A DNA stretch of 64,000 nt from Neocallimastix lanati (nom. inval.) (lineage: Eukaryota > Neocallimastigomycota > Neocallimastigomycetes > Neocallimastigales > Neocallimastigaceae), in the NCBI GenBank assembly GCA_016946835.1, contig JACVTC010000029.1, forward strand, positions 132,001-196,000, given 5' to 3'. Shown here one piece after another: positions 23,565 through 35,300 of the stretch. The notes under the pieces are model-generated. The model was given only the letters and a program-made list of their open reading frames with translations. It did no database searches and was not told the origin of the DNA. Position 1 is the first letter of the stretch. Each line of letters opens with the position of its first letter. Position numbers and translations under genes: made by a program.

Positions 23565-24215
23565 TTTAATAATAAATTGATAATAAAATATGTATTTTTT
23601 TTTTCCATAAAAAGTTAACATTAAAAATTACTTATTAATATATAAATTTAAAAGTACTTTAAAATTAAAAATCTTTTTAGAATTAAGAATAATTAAATTA
23701 ATATCAGTTATTGAATATTTTGATATATATAATATTATTATTGAAGGTGCTGATAGTAATACTCCCTTAGAGATCCTATCTCTGGCTGTACGCACCTCAG
23801 GGGAAGAAAATATTTAAAAAATCAGAAATCACATACATGGACATGATCGTCAGAATAAAAGAAAAACAGATATTAATAATCCAGTCATAATTTAAGATTT
23901 CCTAAATAAAAATTCTGTTTATGTAAGCAATAACAATTTTTAAAAAATATCAACTATCTTTTATACTTGTTCATAAATAACAATATTATTATATTTATAA
24001 TTATTAATTTTATTATAAAATTATTTTAAATTAATAATCAATAACTTTTATTAATTTAAACATTTTTAATTCTAAAAAGATTTTTAATTTTAAAGTACTT
24101 TAAAATTTATATATTAATAAGTAATTTTTAAGGTTAAACTACTTTTTATGGAAAAAAATATACATATTTTATAATACTATTTATTTAAAATTTTATCAAT
24201 TTTAAATTTATGTCT
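23565..24215. mobile_element. Foldback (MITE-like) element with a G+C-enriched core
   Basis: Two inverted arms of roughly 150 bp, about 23565-23712 and 24050-24215, match closely: ATCTTTTTAGAATTAAG on the left against CTTAATTCTAAAAAGAT-like sequence on the right, plus shared AAAGTACTTTAAA and CATAAAAAG blocks. About 340 bp lie between, including the structured core at 23745-23800. No transposase is encoded and no target duplication could be fixed, so the class is uncertain. Confidence 0.6.
23745..23800. ncRNA. Candidate structured RNA or foldback core
   Basis: Local G+C is far above the surroundings. An outer stem AGGTGC (23745-23750) with GCACCT (23792-23797) encloses a hairpin AGAGAT-CCT-ATCTCT (23769-23783). 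I do not recognise the family; it is not a tRNA and does not match remembered U1, U2, U5 or U6 consensus segments. Strand unknown. Confidence 0.35.
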
Positions 24216-24425
24216 ATAATGTAAATAATATTATACTATAATAATTTATATGTTAACAAAAATAATTTATAATTTTATTTAATAAATCAATATTTAAATT
24301 TGGTTATAATTCAATATAAATTATTACTAATAATTTTAAAAAATTAAAATAAAAAGTGAAAAGGTATATATTCAAAAGATACAATTACTTCTTGTATTCA
24401 TAATAGTTCAATTATAAATTTCTTA

Positions 24426-26981
24426 TCAAATTATTTTATTAAAATTTTTTCCAATTGCTTCCACGAAAAATCCTATTTCTTTTAATTCTTTATGATTTAA
24501 AATTAATCGTCCATCAAATATAAAAGCAGGTTTCAACATATTATTATAAACTCTTTTATAATCTATGAAAGTAAATTCATCCCATTCAGTACAAATTACT
24601 ATAGCATTGGAACAGTCAGCTGCTTCATAACATGATGAACAAACTTTCATTCTGGAAATATAATCTTTATATTCAATAATAATATTAATAAAAAGAACCA
24701 TATAATTAACAAATATGAATGTAAATTTTTATAAAATATAATATTTAAATTTATAAAGATCTAAATTTTATATTTTTTACTTTTTTTTTTAATTTTACTA
24801 ATTACCATTATAATTTTGAATATCACAATTTTCCATAATATCATATTTAATTTGCTTTTCTGAAACTTTTGGATCATATATTTTAATGAAAGCTCCTTCC
24901 CTTAGTAATGATAATACTACAGTAATTGCAGGAGATTCCCTAATCATATTTTTAAATATTAAATATTTTATTAAATATTTTAATAAATTTAAATTTATAG
25001 GTATATATATATATATATATTAATTTACCTGGTATCTTTTGTATTCTTTTTGAAAGAAAATCCAAATATAGTTATTGTTTTATCAGAAATCGTATTAAAT
25101 AGTTTGTTAAAAATATTTTTTACAAATCTTGACTTTCTATATTCATTCATGGTAATTACTTGATTCCAATACTCTGCAACTTCCGGAAGATTATAATAAT
25201 TTGAAAGATATACTAGATTTAGAACGTCTTTTTTGAAACAACTTCCTCCAAATCCTTTTAAAATAAAATTATTATAATTTATATATTTTTTAAAGTTAGT
25301 TTTCAATTATTTATTGATAGTTTTTTTTAGGTATATTCATACCAACACTAGCATTAAGAAATTTTGGTCCTATTCTTGAATCTAAACCGCAAGCATGTGA
25401 TATTTCTTGAATATCAGATCCAACTTCTTCACATAAAGCACTTAAAGAATTAATACTAGAAATTCTTTGAGCTAGTAATGCATTTGCTGTCTTTAAAGAT
25501 ATTTGAATACAAATTAATATTTTAATATTTAATATTTTACTTTTTATACGAAATAAAAATTATAATTTTTATAAATTATAAGATATATAAATATATATTT
25601 TTACTAATTTCGATAATTCAGCTGACCAAAGACCCATTTTTATTATTTTTTCTTTAGGTATCCAATAAGAATAAAGCTTAGATAGTAAGTCCTGCGCTTC
25701 AATTCCTTCTTTTGTTTGTAAACCACCAATTAAAATTCTATCAGGATTAAGAATATCATTGACAGCTGTTCCTTCTGCAAGAAATTCAGGATTTGATAAG
25801 ATTTCAAAATGAATAGATGAATTTTTGGTATTATTATCTAATAGAATTTGATTTTCTAAATTTGAGTATTCTTCATTTAAAGTAGAATTACTACTTGAAC
25901 GAGAAATACCTAAGTAATTAGCATTTATATTATTAATATTTTCTTGCAATAGTTTTTTTTCATCTAATTTAATAATATATATTCAAATATAGTATATATT
26001 TTTATAGTTATAAAATAAATTAATAATTATTTTTATTATTAATTTTTTAAAATTATTTATTAAATTAATCATAAATTACTGTTATTATTAGTTGTAATTT
26101 GATTTGCATTTAAAATAGCTCTTATATGTTCAGCTGTTCTACATGGTACTGTAGATTTTTCTACAATAATTTTTGAATTTCTAGATAAACTAGCAATTTT
26201 TCTGACAGCTTTTTCAATAAACCTTTAAAAATAATATTGTTAATATAATAGAATAAATTAATTTAAATAACTTATTTAATAAATATTCAATAATATCAAG
26301 ATTTTAATTAATATATAAATTTATTAAAGTAAATTTGTTTAAAAAAATCTTATTTTAGTAATATCATAATATATTACTTATAATAATAAAATAATTAATT
26401 TTTCCTTTTTAACAAATATCCTATTAAGGATTTTTAATATTTTACATACGAAAGTTCAGCTGCTTGACCAGCACCAATTCCTACTTTTTTTGTTGGAGTT
26501 CCAACAGAAATAAATATAATATCAGCTGAATAAATAGCTTTTTCTATATCCACAGTAAAAAATAAATTTTTTCCTCTTCTATCTTTTACAATTTCTTCTA
26601 ATCCAGGTTCATATATTGGAAGCTTTATGGATATTAAATAATAATTAAAAATTAATTTAAATTTTTTTAAATATATTTGTATATATATATTTTATATACA
26701 AATACTATATATTAAATTTCAATATTATATTTATTTACAATATCCGAATTCCAAGAGTTGATTTTTTCAGTGTCTACATCACAAACAGTGACAATTACTT
26801 CATCAATTGGACATTTATAAGCCATTACACTACTTGATGTACCTCCAACATAACCAGCTCCTATATAACAAACATTTAAAGGTCTATTCAAATATTTTTT
26901 AAACGAAAATTTATTCAATTCATTATTGATTAGTTGATTTTCTATTTCATTTTCATTAAATAGTAAAGAATCACAAATCAT
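24426..26981 (-). CDS. UDP-glucose 6-dehydrogenase, eight exons
   Basis: Exons (minus, 5' to 3'): 26739-26981, 26450-26622, 26080-26222, 25605-25963, 25343-25490, 25029-25254, 24806-24939, 24426-24664. All introns are GT-AG (88-227 bp) and phases match through to TGA, giving 554 residues. It oxidises UDP-glucose to UDP-glucuronate with two NAD+. Visible signatures: N-terminal Rossmann motif GAGYVGG (residues 41-47), [37 protein letters not shown]-like SAELSKL, and the catalytic Cys block [11 protein letters not shown] (Cys about 361), [13 protein letters not shown], and the C-terminal CTEWDEF with KPAFIFDGR. An extra Asn/Ser-rich insert of about 45 residues (near 187-235) explains the length above the usual 470-500. 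Cytosolic; UDP-glucuronate feeds uronic-acid, xylose and glycan synthesis. It lies near secreted glycosyltransferase genes, a possible but unproven link. Confidence 0.95.
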
Positions 26982-28899
26982 TATTTAAGAGTATATTATT
27001 TTTTAAATTTATTTTATTATAATAATATATTTGAAATTATTAGTATATAAATAAATAAATAAATAATAATTTGAAAAATTAAATTCAAAAAACTTTTAAA
27101 CACAGTAAAAATTTTCTATTTATATTTATTAGTATCTCATTTATATAATCTAATAATATAAAAATTAATAATAAAATTATTTATTACTTTAAATTTTAAA
27201 AAATTAAAATTAATTAGTTGAATATAAAATTAACATCGTTTGTGTATTTTTGGCTAATTCGAATTAAAATATTTACATAATTTTTTGATTACAGAAAAAA
27301 AATAAAATTTTAAAGTTTTTAATAAAAACTTTTATATTTTTTTTTTAATTTATATTATTATAATCTATTTTGAAAATAATAAATAGTATTTAATAATAAT
27401 ATTAATTGCCTTTTAATTTCTTAATATATTATATTTATTTTTATTATACATTCGTCTGTTAATTTTAAAAGATAATTAAATTAAATTTAATGTATTTTTA
27501 CAGATAACAAATTAAAAATTCAAAAGTTTAAAAAAAAATACATATGAAAGTACAAAATCGGAGTTTCGCTATTAAATATTTAAAAAATAATTATTTTTTG
27601 AATAAAATCGTATTAAAAGAAATTATTATATATATTAACATTTAATAATAATATTTATATCTTAAAAATAATGAATAAAATAAAAATATTTGAATAATGT
27701 AACATTAATATAAAAATATTAGTGTTATCTATAAATTAAAATATAATTATATAAATTATTATATCAGTTTAAGAATTCAAAATATTTTCACAAATACTAT
27801 AATTATAATAAAATATATTATTTGAAATTATTTTAAAAATATTTCAATTCATAACGAATTATAATTCTTAAATGTACGAAAGAATATGCAATATATAAAT
27901 AATTTTTTAATTTAAATCTTTAAGAAAATTATTTTATATCAAAAAAAACTATTTTACTAATTTAATGATTTCAAAATTTTTATTCAACATTTTATAATTT
28001 TCAATTTAATATATCAGTTAATACTTGTTTTAACAAAGAGGAAAAGAAAATAATAATAAATTTACTTTTCGTATTTATAAGTAGTATTTAAGAATTTTAA
28101 AACTTTAATTTAAAAGTCCTTTTTATTAAAAAATAATTTTTTTATCTTTTTTCTAATATTTCTTTTCTTTTTTTCGAAATCTTTACATACCCCTTTTTAA
28201 TTGCTTCTTATAAAAAATCCATAAGTGTAATTACTTTTTTTCTTATAATAATAAATTCAATTTAAAATAAAATGATAAAACTGAATAATATTACTTGACT
28301 AAATTATGTATAATTAAAATTATACATAATTAAATCAATAAAAGCTAAAAGCGATATAATATTATTAATTCAAAATATGATATCAAATATAAAATAAATT
28401 AATGAGAAATTATTAATATGCATAAATAAAATAAGTAAGTAACAAGTAAATTTACACAAAAATATAGTATGAACTATAATTCTTTTAAAAGATAAGAAAA
28501 ATCATTATAAGCATATATAATTTTTATTTCACTATTTATTAAATTAATATTAAATTTAAATATTTAAATTCCAAATAAGTTTAAGAAGATACATTAAAAT
28601 TCGATTTTATTTTATAATTGTTTATGATAAATAGTATTTTAATATAGAATAAAGAATTATTATTTTTATTATTAATTAATATTTTATTTTATTTTAATTA
28701 ATAATATTGATAATTTCTTTTATTTAATTAAAATTTATAATAAATTTTTAAAAATTAAAATTTTTTTTTAATTTTAAAATTTATATATAAAATATATTTT
28801 AAAAAATATGAATATAATAGAATATAAAAATTTAAATATTTACTATCTTCCTTTATATTAAATTAATTATTATATATTATAAATATTAATTATGTAAAA
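26982..28899. other. AT-rich spacer
   Basis: Intergenic region between the dehydrogenase and the glycosyltransferase gene. No frame, RNA or element was recognised. Confidence 0.5.
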
Positions 28900-30505
28900 A
28901 TTTTAGAATGAGAAATAAAGTATTTTAAACTAAAAAAATGAATATTAATTAAATTAATATAAAAATAACGAAATCTTTCAATTATCTTTATAATATTTTA
29001 AAAATGAATAGTTTTTATAAATATTTTATAACTATGGCGTTTTTTTTTGAGTGATTATTAATTTTTGTATAAATTTTATTATAATTTATTAAAGTAATAG
29101 TCTTTTCGTTAGGATAATTATTATGATATCTAACTTATTCCAATTAAATTTTCTATTCAATAAGTATTTGAATTTTCCAATTAAAGGTATTTATATAATA
29201 AACTAGATTTAGATAAAACTGAAATGAGTAATGTTTTTATTTATAAATATTATAAATTTTAAAATATATTTTAGATTATTATAAAATTTTATTTTATTTC
29301 AATTATAATACTTATAAGTAATTTCGTTCTATAAAATTTTATATTCATCCAACATATCTAAAGAAATACATTTTTTACAAAATTTTTTAAATTTTCTATT
29401 TTCGTTTGGACATCTTTTCTTACAATTTAATAATAATTTCCGATTGTTTGACCACTCTTTCTTTAATTTATATAATTCCTTATATTCATCATGATAAATA
29501 TGCCAAATGTTACTAATATATTCATATCCGGGTTCATTTGAATTCCAAGGTTTATTTATAATATAATGAATTATTTTTTCATCAGATATTTTCTTATTAT
29601 TACCGTAAAATACTTTTTCAATGGTATTATAAGTATTAGGTCCCAAAGTAACTTCAATATTGTTTTCAATGAAATAGTCTTGCATAATATCTTGATCTGG
29701 ACATCCATTATAATAAGGAAATAATTCATCATATTTATATGCTAAATTTAACATTCCGTCAACATGAGTTTTATTTAACATATTTTTATTTATAAATATT
29801 ACTCCATTATTGATATTTGTGTTTCTTGATCCATCAAAAATATTATTCCATATTTCTATATCATTAACTAAATGACTTTCGTTTGTAAAACATATCAAAT
29901 CTTCATCTCTGTTAAATAATTCATAAATATTTGATATAACTAAGGTATCGGAATCAATATATAAAACTTTATCATAATTTGTTAGTCCAAAGATTTCAAA
30001 TTTTATTAAATTAGGTATAAATTTTTTCTTTATAAAATTAAAATTTAACTCATTATATTTTGAATTATCAATTTTCAAAAACTTTATATTAGGAAATTTT
30101 AATAGTATTTCTTTTTTAGATTCATCTGACAAAATACTGTAATTATCGTCATGCATTACTAGAATATCTCCATTAAACCAATTATTATATTTGTAAAATG
30201 AATATAGCATTGTTTCAAATCCTATAACAAATTTATCATTTAATATTGTACATAAACAATATTTGAAATCTTTCAATTTAAATCTTTCATCTAATTCCTT
30301 TTTATATTTATTGAATAAATTTAATTTCTCTTTGGTAATTTTATTATTTTTAAAATATCTTTTTTTAACAGATTTTAAGTTAAAATTCCATGTGCTTAAT
30401 TCACCATGTGCTGCGGATGTCTTTTTATATTTCCTTTTAATATATTCTTCTGTTGATTTACTGTAAAAATGATCTAAATATACAGGCAAATTTTTATAAA
30501 TATTA
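28900..30505. repeat. Duplicated segment, copy 1
   Basis: Collinear and about 99% identical to 62285-63890 at a constant offset of 33385 bases. It covers the 3' flank and the last 60% of the GT92-GT8 gene. Identity falls sharply at both ends, most clearly inside the coding sequence at 30505. Confidence 0.9.
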
Positions 30506-31386
30506 ATATCATTCAAATAACCAGTTACTCTTTCCTTTTTTAAATTTACAACGTAAAGTTCTTCATTCATTGCTGTATGAGCATTAAATTTTAAATTAAA
30601 GTAATATTTTTTGGATTTTAATATTGTTTTAATTCGTTTAGAGTATCCCATATTTTCTTTATTTTTAAATCTTTCAATCACCGGTTTATTTTCATAATAT
30701 AAGTTTCCATTATCTCCATACATTCTCCATTGAACTTTTATTCCATCATAATCATTAAAATCATTTAAAAATTCAGAGATGTTATTATATTTATAATCAA
30801 TTGAAAGAAATTCATCAATATCAAAAAAGGCAATCCAATCATAATTTCTATAATTATTATAATAACAATCTTTGTAAGCTTGTCCTTGTAATGTCTTTCC
30901 ATTCAGTTGTTCTTCATGATTTTTAGTAGTTTTAACTTTTCCTCTCCAATTAGAAATCTCAACAAATCCAATAGTTATATAATCATTAATTACTTCTTCA
31001 AATCTTTCACCGTTTATATCATTATTATCATAAAGGAATATTTTATTTATTCCTAAATTTTTATAATATTCTACCCATTCCCTAATATATAGATTTTCAT
31101 TTTTTCCAATAGCACAAACTGCTATTTTAAAAGATTTATCGCTTTTATTTTTTGTTTTTACATTCATATTTGATTTATTATTGTTTTTTTCTAAATATAC
31201 ATCAGAAAATTTACTTAGTACTTTATTTATATTACATTTTTTACAATATTTTATTTTATTTTTATTATTTAATTCTTCGCATTTTAAACTTCGTTTATCT
31301 AAAGAATTTTTAGATATTGTATTGATTTTTTCAATAAAAGAAAAAAATATGTACGTTATTAAAAACACTCTATAAGAAATTTTCAT
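29329..31386 (-). CDS. GT92-GT8 fusion glycosyltransferase, secretory
   Basis: 685 residues from ATG at 31386, intronless. A signal peptide or anchor (residues 1-24, MKISYRVFLITYIFF) precedes a partial Cys motif (C36, C48, C51). Residues about 87-330 resemble GT92 (AVCAIGKNENLYIREWVEYY; acidic FDIDEF at 188-193, the likely metal-binding site). Residues about 373-640 are GT8-like (YCLCTILNDKFVIGFETMLY, LYIDSDTL with DxD at 478-480, NNGVIFIN, DQDIMQDYF, HYIINKPW). The tail carries C-x3-C-x10-C-x2-C (655-673). Each half is a nucleotide-sugar-dependent transferase fold, so one polypeptide may add two successive sugars; substrates are unknown. A second copy lies at 62714-64000. Location in the ER or Golgi lumen is inferred from the leader. 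Confidence 0.85.
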   Translation of the reverse strand: MKISYRVFLITYIFFSFIEKINTISKNSLDKRSLKCEELNNKNKIKYCKKCNINKVLSKFSDVYLEKNNNKSNMNVKTKNKSDKSFKIAVCAIGKNENLYIREWVEYYKNLGINKIFLYDNNDINGERFEEVINDYITIGFVEISNWRGKVKTTKNHEEQLNGKTLQGQAYKDCYYNNYRNYDWIAFFDIDEFLSIDYKYNNISEFLNDFNDYDGIKVQWRMYGDNGNLYYENKPVIERFKNKENMGYSKRIKTILKSKKYYFNLKFNAHTAMNEELYVVNLKKERVTGYLNDINIYKNLPVYLDHFYSKSTEEYIKRKYKKTSAAHGELSTWNFNLKSVKKRYFKNNKITKEKLNLFNKYKKELDERFKLKDFKYCLCTILNDKFVIGFETMLYSFYKYNNWFNGDILVMHDDNYSILSDESKKEILLKFPNIKFLKIDNSKYNELNFNFIKKKFIPNLIKFEIFGLTNYDKVLYIDSDTLVISNIYELFNRDEDLICFTNESHLVNDIEIWNNIFDGSRNTNINNGVIFINKNMLNKTHVDGMLNLAYKYDELFPYYNGCPDQDIMQDYFIENNIEVTLGPNTYNTIEKVFYGNNKKISDEKIIHYIINKPWNSNEPGYEYISNIWHIYHDEYKELYKLKKEWSNNRKLLLNCKKRCPNENRKFKKFCKKCISLDMLDEYKIL

Positions 31387-32329
31387 TTTATTATTATTGA
31401 ATATTAATTTATATATAGTTTAATTAATATATAAAATAAATCATGTAAGAAATCATTTTATATTTTATATTATTTAAGGAAAAAAGGTTAAATGAAATTA
31501 GAAATGAAAACTATTAAAGTTTAATATGGATTTCAAATTATGATAATGATTAAATTAATTATATCGTTGAATTGTTCCATTTCTTGAATTATAAATTTAA
31601 ATTATGTATTATAATTTAATTTTCTTTTATTTATATATTCTTAAAATAATATTTTAATCCAATTTTACTTTTATTGATTTTTAAATATAAAAGTTTGTTT
31701 ATTTTCTTAAATTTAAATTTAAATTTATATTGTTAGATATAATAATTACACTATTAATAATTTATAATGTTTATTTATATATTGTAAAAGAAAGTTCTCT
31801 TCATTTTTATTTGAAATAAAATACATCTCTTATTTTTGAAATTCTTGTTTGTTTAATTTGGGATATTTAAATTTTAAACAGATATTTTTTTAATTAATAA
31901 TATATATATAAAATAGTATGTAAAAAGTATTCTTTTGACTTTTTTTTTTCTTATTTCAACTTTTTGTACATTTCAATTTTAATAATTAATTTTCAATAAA
32001 TTGAAATTTCAAAAATAATTTTTCAAAAAAATTTATTTGAGAATTAATTTAATACATCTTCGTACATTTAATATTTTTCATAAATAAATTAAATATATTG
32101 ATTATTTATTTCATTTTACTTATATATTTTTTAGACACACAAATGTCTATATAATTAAATAATAGTTTAATTTATTTATATTATAGATATTATAATATTT
32201 ATTAATATATTTTTTTATAAAAATAGAACTGAAGAAAAACATATTCAAGTAGAAAGCTTTTATACATGAATATTATTTATTAAACCAATTGATTGGTTAA
32301 TATAAAATGAAATATAGTAAATATATTTT
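31387..32329. other. AT-rich spacer
   Basis: Upstream region of the GT92-GT8 gene. It probably includes the unrecognised 3' LTR of element D at its right end (about 32150-32330). No gene seen. Confidence 0.4.
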
Positions 32330-35300
32330 AATACTCCTCCTCAAATGTAACTTCGTTTCAATGTTATATTTGTTTAATTTTAACTATAATTTTTAGAATT
32401 AAAATTTTAAATCCTCAATTTTATATAACAAAGAATTTCTGAATTTATCCATAAGAGTGTTGTTCAGATATTTAGTGAATCCATTGGCCAAATTATTTTG
32501 AGATTGAATATATTCTAATTTTATAAAATTTTTATTTATTATTTCTTTAATATAATGAATTCTTATATCAATATGTTTTGTCTTCAGAATAATGGATTGA
32601 TTTTTGCTATTGAATATGGCAGCTTTGTTATCTATTTTTATTTTAATACATTTATTATTATAATATAATTATTTCATTAAGTTTAAATACCAAACGCAGT
32701 GCTTGCCACATTCACTCAGACTATAATACTCCGATTCTGCAGTAGATGTTGACACACAGTGTTGTAGCTTGGAACACCAGCTAGTTGGTGCGTTGCCCAT
32801 GGTTACTAAAAAACCTGTCGTTGATCTTCTGGTTTCAGTGTCTCCTGCAAAGTCGGCATCAACAAAGGCTTCTATTCCTAGTTTCCTTGTATAATTTATC
32901 CCGTAACTCGTTGTTCCTTTAATATATCTTAGTATTCTTACGACATTGTTCCAGTCTTCCATATTTGTATTATTTGATTTTCGTGCTGCTTTAGTTACCG
33001 AAAATAGAATATCAGGTCTGGTGCATATAGCAATGTAGAGTAAATTTCCTATTGCACTTCGTTAAGTAGTTTGATTAAATTTTATATTTCTAAGTTTGTC
33101 GTCCGTAATAGGTTTTGTATTTATTAATGGCTTTTCATTATTCATATTGAATTTTTTTTAAAACCTCTATAATGTATCTTCTTTGATGTATAAAATAATT
33201 ATTTTTGTGTTTAACAAATTTTATTCTGATAACGAAATCCACGTCACCAATTTCTTTTATCTTATATTTTCTTTTGAAATATTCTTTTATACATTTAATT
33301 TCATTTTTCTTTCCAGCGATTAAAATATCGTCAACATAAATACCGACGATGCATAAAATGTTTTTATTCTTACCATTTTTTACATATATACATGGTTCAC
33401 TTACCATTCTTCTAAGTTCTATTTTAGTTAAGAATTCATTAATTTCTTTGTTCCATTCTCGACCGCTTGTTTCACACCATATATAGCTTTGTTTAATTTC
33501 CAGTATTTTCTATTAAAATCTGGGTGACCTTCTGGAGGTTTCATATAAATATTTTCACTTAATTTGCCATTAAGATATGCAGCGTTTATATCGATTTGTT
33601 CTATATTAAATTATTTTGGGTAGCAATTGAAGCTAAAATTCTGATAGAGTCGTGTTTTAACATTGGTGCAAAAGTATCATGAAAGTCTAATACAAATTCT
33701 TGGGTAAAACCTCGTGCTACCAATCTTGTCTTTCTTTTTGTTATCTTTCCATTTGCATTTCTTTTATATTTGAAAATCCATCATGAGGAAACTACATAGG
33801 CATTTTTGGGTATATATTTAATTGTATTAAATACATTTAAGTTTTTCATATTACTTAATTCTTCATTTACTGCATTAATCCACTCTTTTCTATCAGTTAA
33901 AATTTGAATGTCTTTATAATTTTCTGGTTTTCTTAAAGTATTTATTGTCTATCTTCATTTGTTATTGTTTCCATTTATAATATTCATAGTTCTTTTTTTA
34001 TTATTGTTCTCGATATTATTTAATTTAAATGAATTGTTATTATTTAATAAAGTATTTACAATTTCGTTTTCATTACGTTGAATATAATTTTTATTGATAA
34101 TTATGTTGTCATTTACTCTGCTGTTTCAATATTATTATTGTTATTAATTGTTTTATTGGCTGTATTATCATTTATTTTATTATTATTATCTTCTCTATTT
34201 TGGCTATTATAATTATTTTCAGTTTATTATTATTATATTCAATATTATTATTATTATTTCTAATTTTATTATTACTATTATTTGTATTATTATTATTACT
34301 ATTATTTGTATTATTATTGATAAAATTATTATTGGTTATTTAATTATTATTAATATTATTATTGTTTATATTATTATTATTATTATTTGTATTATTATTA
34401 ATGAAATTATTGTTATGGTTATCATTATTGATATTTTCATTGTTATTGTTACTATTATTATTACTGTGATTATTATTTCTTTGTTTTTTGTTATATTTTC
34501 TTTTATTCTTAGAATTATTTTTATTGATTATATCTTCGTATATATTTTGTATATTGCTATTATTTAATATTGATGAATTACTTAGGATGTTTTCTGAATT
34601 AAAAAATTCATTAGAACCTGGATAATCAATTTTATTTAATTTTTGTTGAATATTATGATTAATTTTATATGTATTGGTATCGTATGTATTTTTATTATAA
34701 TATGTATTATATGTATTATCTCCCCTGATTTCGTGATCCGGAATAAAGTTGGAAAATTCAGGTTAGCATTCTTTAAGATAACTGTTTCCAGGATTGGATT
34801 CGAAAAAGGCAACAGATCTAGATAGGATTATTTTATTAGTAGTAAGATCTAAAATTTTATAAGCTGATTGGTTTTCAGAGTATCCTAGAAAAATCCCTGG
34901 TTTAGTATTGTTATCGAATTTAGATCTAAAGACTTTAGGAATAAAGAAATAAACTTTGCATCCAAATACTTTAATATTTGAATAGTTGACCTTTGTTTTG
35001 CTAATTATTTCATAAGGTATTTTCATATTTATTCCTTTGTGTGGAATGCGATTATGTATATAGTTAGCCGTAGATGTAGCATCTTCCCAAAATTGGTGAC
35101 TAAGTTTAGAGTCATTCAGCATAGCTTTGGCAGAATTAATTAGAGTGCAATTGAAGCGTTCCACCTTTCCATTTTGTTGTGGGTTATATGGTAAAGTTAG
35201 TTGTTGTTTAATACCATAAGATTTAAAGAATAAATTAAAATTATTATTGCAAAATTCTATACCATTATCCGTTCGAATATATATAATTCTGGTATTATAC

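Noticed and set aside
34148-34567. Plus-strand frame rich in Ile and Tyr
   Set aside because: It is the complement of the Asn-rich linker of element D; low complexity and no initiation or domain evidence.
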